A DNA stretch of 25,913 bases. Source: Ignavibacteria bacterium. GTDB lineage: Bacteria > Bacteroidota > Ignavibacteria > Tepidaquicellales > OLB5. This document shows, one piece after another, positions 23,393 to 25,913 of the stretch. Each line of letters begins with the position of its first letter. The stretch's first letter is position 1. The notes under the pieces were generated by a model. It was not told where the DNA came from. It made no database searches and was given only the letters and a program-made list of their open reading frames with translations. Both the position numbers and the translations under genes were made by a program. The DNA lies in NCBI GenBank assembly GCA_030835005.1, contig JAUQWT010000080.1, forward strand, positions 1 to 25,913, given 5' to 3'.

Positions 23393-23875
23393 ATGCAGGA
23401 AGTAAACTTAGTTTCGGGTATAACAGCAATTGTGCTTTATATTGCATTAATAGCGCTGGTGATATATTTAATTATTGCAATTAAACGTATCGTTGGCGCT
23501 ATTGATAATATCAATGGTGCAATTGATAATATTGAAAAAAAAGTAGATCACATCACAACTAAAGCTGAACCTCTTATCGATAACTCGCTCTTGATCTCAA
23601 CTGACATAAAAGAAATCTCTGCCAATCTGAAAGAACAATCTTTAAAAGTTAACGGAATTGTCGATTCGGTAAAAGATACGACTGATTCTATCATAGATTT
23701 TGAGCAGAAAGTGCAGAAAGAAGTTGAAACAAATGTTTTTGATACTCTTAATTTGATTACTGCTGTAAGCAAGGGTATAAAGACATTTGTTGGGGCATTA
23801 TCAAACGCAAAGAACGGTTCGGCAAATAGGAAAAAAATACGGTCAAATTCCTCCCTGGAAGAAGACCTCTACTAA
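23393..23875 (+). CDS. DUF948 (YtxG-like) membrane coiled-coil protein
   Basis: The 160-residue product has one N-terminal transmembrane helix (about 9-29) and a long helix of alternating hydrophobic and polar residues (about 33-120), with repeats such as VGAIDNINGAIDNIEKKVDHI, and a basic tail (about 138-160). This is the architecture of DUF948 proteins, including Bacillus YtxG. DUF948 function is unknown; partner YtxH lies just upstream, and the two are probably co-transcribed. No Shine-Dalgarno is visible before the ATG. Confidence 0.85.
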   Translation: MQEVNLVSGITAIVLYIALIALVIYLIIAIKRIVGAIDNINGAIDNIEKKVDHITTKAEPLIDNSLLISTDIKEISANLKEQSLKVNGIVDSVKDTTDSIIDFEQKVQKEVETNVFDTLNLITAVSKGIKTFVGALSNAKNGSANRKKIRSNSSLEEDLY

Positions 23876-23907
23876 TTAGATCAATAATTCTATCACCCAA
23901 TTCTTTC

Positions 23908-23941
23908 CCGCAAGGCAAAGCTTGATTGCTTTTGCCCGCGG
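23908..23941. terminator. imperfect GC-rich hairpin after the ytxH-ytxG pair
   Basis: CCGC (23908-23911) pairs with GCGG (23938-23941), and GGCAAAGC (23914-23921) pairs with GCTTTTGCC (23928-23936, one bulged T) around a 6-base loop. It lies 33 bp after the DUF948 stop. No T-run follows, so it is either a Rho-assisted or stability hairpin, or a copy of a palindromic intergenic repeat. The rest of 23876-24006 shows nothing certain. Confidence 0.4.
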
Positions 23942-24006
23942 AACTGACTATTGCAATCGAAAAATGAGATTTTACTTGACATATAAATTCTAGAAGGGAA
24001 ACTATC

Positions 24007-25913
24007 TTGGGCAACATTAATCCTGAAAAAATACGGAACGTCGTAATTGCCGGGCACGGCGGTTCCGGTAAGACAATCCTGGCAGAATCAATACTCTTTA
24101 CCACAGGGGCAACAAACCGTTTCGGAAAAATTGCTGACGGTTCAACAACTTCCGATTACAACAAAGACGAAATTTCAAGGGGTATATCTATTAACTCTTC
24201 AGTGCTAAGCACTGCATGGGAAGATTATAAGCTTAATATAATAGATACTCCGGGGTACACCGATTTTACCGGAGCAGTTAAATCCGCAATGAGAATAATG
24301 GATACTGCTTTAATAGTAGTTAATGCTTCTGAAGGCGTGGAAGTGGGTACTGAAATTGCTGTTAACTACGCAAAAGAGTACGGTATTGAAAGCTGTTTCA
24401 TTGTCAATAAGCTTGATAGTGAAAAATCAAATTTCGATAATTGCATTAGCCAGCTTAGGGAAGCATACGGCAGCCATGTTGCTGAGCTTCAATTCCCTGT
24501 GAATGAAGGTTCAGGATTTGATACAATTGTTGATGTTCTTAAAATGAAGCTCATAAAATTCTCTCTTGATGGAAAAGGCGGTTATACCGAATATGATATA
24601 CCGGTTGACCAGATAGAAAAAGCTACACAGCTTCACCAGGAGCTGATTGAAATTGTTGCCGAAGAGGATGAAGAGCTTATGAGCCGCTTTTTTGATGAAG
24701 GCGGAACACTTACCGAAGAAGAACTGGTAGAAGGGCTTTCCCGTGAGATCAAAGCCAAGAAGATCCTTCCTGTACTTTGTGCTGCCGGTGAAACCAGCGT
24801 TGGCACTAAACCCCTTATTGAGTTTATCTGCAAATATTGTCCAAGTCCGCTTGATGCAGCGCCGTTTATGGCAAAGAAATCCAATAGCGATGAATATGTA
24901 GAAGTTCCGCCGTCTCCAAATGGTGAGGCGGTAATTTTTGTTTTCAAAACGCTTTCAGAGCCGCATGTAGGGGAAATGTCATTTTTCCGTGTGCTTTCAG
25001 GTAAAGTAAACGCAGGAATTGATCTTACAAATCAGAATAAAAATAAAGTAGAGCGCCTTACGCAGATATTCCAGATGAACGGCAAGAACAGGAAAGACTT
25101 GTCTGAGGCTGTTACCGGTGATATCGGAGCTGTTGTTAAGCTTAAGGATACTCATGTAAACAATACATTAACAGGTAAAGGCCTTGCCGTAACAATTGAC
25201 CCTATCATATTTCCCGATTCACTCATCGAACAGGCATTAACCTCTAAATCAAAGGGTGATGAAGATAAAATTTCTGCGGGACTCTCGCATCTTCATGAAG
25301 AAGACCCGACATTTTTATTCCACTTTGATCCTGAACTGGGGCAGACTATTATCAGCGGACAGGGAGAGCTTCATTTGGCAATAATTATTGCACGGCTTAA
25401 AGAAAAATACGGCGTTGAAGTTAACATTGTTCAGCCCAGGATTCCTTTCAGGGAAACCATCAAAGGAAAAATTGAAAGCGTTGAATATAAGCACAAGAAA
25501 CAATCCGGCGGTCATGGCCAGTTCGGGCATGTATTTTTAAGGCTGGAGCCCAGAAAACGCGGTACGGGATTTGAGTTCGCCAATGAAGTAGTTGGCGGCG
25601 CAATTCCCACAAAGTTCATACCTGCAGTTGAAAAGGGCGTCACCGAAGCCCTGATAAAAGGGCCGCTTGCCCGTTACCCTGTTGTTGACGTAAAAGTAAC
25701 TGTTCATTACGGTTCGTACCATGATGTCGATTCTTCAGAAATGGCATTCAAGATCGCAGGCGCGCAGGCATTCAAAAAAGGATTTCTTGACTGCAAACCT
25801 GTTTTGCTTGAACCTATCTATGAGATAGAAGTAACTGTTCCTGAAACATTCATGGGTGATGTAATGGGTGATATATCCTCCCGCCGCGGGAAGATTGCAG
25901 GCATGGATTCCAA
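24007..25913 (+). CDS. elongation factor G-like GTPase, EF-G2 type (3' end beyond window)
   Basis: This is a translational GTPase of the EF-G family, 635 codons visible of about 690-700, the stop lying beyond the right edge. The frame begins at a TTG preceded by AGAAGGG about eight bases upstream. G motifs are GHGGSGKT (16-23), RGISI (58-62), DTPGYTDF (80-87) and NKLD (134-137). Canonical FusA has AHIDAGKT, RGITI and NKMDR, so this is the divergent EF-G2-like paralogue family (Ser61 replaces the usual Thr of switch I). Domains II and III follow (about 285-470), then domain IV with the KKQSGGHGQFGHV loop (about 497-509) and the start of domain V. A canonical fusA would be expected elsewhere. 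Its cellular role is not established in general; ribosome-dependent GTPase activity is likely. Confidence 0.9.
   Translation, partial: MGNINPEKIRNVVIAGHGGSGKTILAESILFTTGATNRFGKIADGSTTSDYNKDEISRGISINSSVLSTAWEDYKLNIIDTPGYTDFTGAVKSAMRIMDTALIVVNASEGVEVGTEIAVNYAKEYGIESCFIVNKLDSEKSNFDNCISQLREAYGSHVAELQFPVNEGSGFDTIVDVLKMKLIKFSLDGKGGYTEYDIPVDQIEKATQLHQELIEIVAEEDEELMSRFFDEGGTLTEEELVEGLSREIKAKKILPVLCAAGETSVGTKPLIEFICKYCPSPLDAAPFMAKKSNSDEYVEVPPSPNGEAVIFVFKTLSEPHVGEMSFFRVLSGKVNAGIDLTNQNKNKVERLTQIFQMNGKNRKDLSEAVTGDIGAVVKLKDTHVNNTLTGKGLAVTIDPIIFPDSLIEQALTSKSKGDEDKISAGLSHLHEEDPTFLFHFDPELGQTIISGQGELHLAIIIARLKEKYGVEVNIVQPRIPFRETIKGKIESVEYKHKKQSGGHGQFGHVFLRLEPRKRGTGFEFANEVVGGAIPTKFIPAVEKGVTEALIKGPLARYPVVDVKVTVHYGSYHDVDSSEMAFKIAGAQAFKKGFLDCKPVLLEPIYEIEVTVPETFMGDVMGDISSRRGKIAGMDS

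Noticed and set aside
23976..23981. TTGACA as a -35 box for the EF-G2 gene
   Set aside because: A -10 at normal spacing would put the transcription start inside the coding region; no TAnnTTTG element matches either.
23757..24104. 115-codon minus-strand frame across the ytxG end and EF-G2 start
   Set aside because: It is antisense to two supported genes and has no family resemblance.
1..25913. CRISPR arrays, tRNA or rRNA genes, insertion sequences, phage or toxin-antitoxin genes
   Set aside because: Reading both strands showed no regularly spaced repeats, tRNA T-loop patterns, transposase motifs or other mobile signals; gaps between genes are short.

Overview
The window is AT-rich bacterial chromosome dominated by an almost complete division and cell wall (dcw) cluster. 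It reads leftward (minus strand) from mraZ (about 18.6 kb) to ftsZ (about 0.24 kb). A diderm of the Bacteroidota/Chlorobiota/Ignavibacteriota (FCB) assemblage is suggested by four things: a meso-DAP-type MurE (DNPR motif), a PASTA-tailed FtsI, a signal-peptide beta-barrel gene inside the cluster, and promoter-like sequences of the Bacteroidota type (TTG-N19/20-TAnnTTTG) in intergenic regions. The phylum-level placement is inference; no rRNA is present.

Layout, minus strand, 5' to 3': HisN-like phosphatase (20607-19795), LysE-family exporter (19582-18833), then mraZ, rsmH, ftsL-like, ftsI, murE, murF, mraY, an outer-membrane protein gene, murD, ftsW, murG, a two-TM/PH-like protein gene, murC, murB, ftsQ, ftsA, ftsZ. 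Most junctions are 1-8 bp overlaps or gaps of a few bases, so this looks like one coupled operon. It starts from a promoter at about 18.73-18.76 kb that is followed by three 10-bp-spaced TGGAG boxes, read here as the MraZ operator. Together the genes make UDP-MurNAc-pentapeptide (MurB, C, D, E, F), lipid I and II (MraY, MurG), polymerise and crosslink septal glycan (FtsW, FtsI), and build the divisome (FtsL, Q, A, Z). Two genes, the beta-barrel protein and the PH-like membrane protein, are not standard dcw members and are the most interesting content.

Layout, plus strand, rightward from the divergent region at 20.6-20.75 kb: a calcineurin-like metallophosphoesterase, prs, a ytxH/ytxG-like pair of small membrane coiled-coil proteins, and an EF-G paralogue cut off by the window's right edge. 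At the far left (1-243) is a GC-richer stretch downstream of ftsZ. It may hold the 3' end of a rightward gene, but the evidence is weak.

No tRNA, rRNA, CRISPR array, IS element or phage gene was recognised. Most of the window is ordinary core genome. The points worth a second look are regulatory sites, non-canonical insertions in the dcw order, a Ser-to-Cys change at the MurB proton-donor position, a Gly-rich FtsZ signature, a tandem 14-residue repeat in FtsL, and frequent TTG starts.
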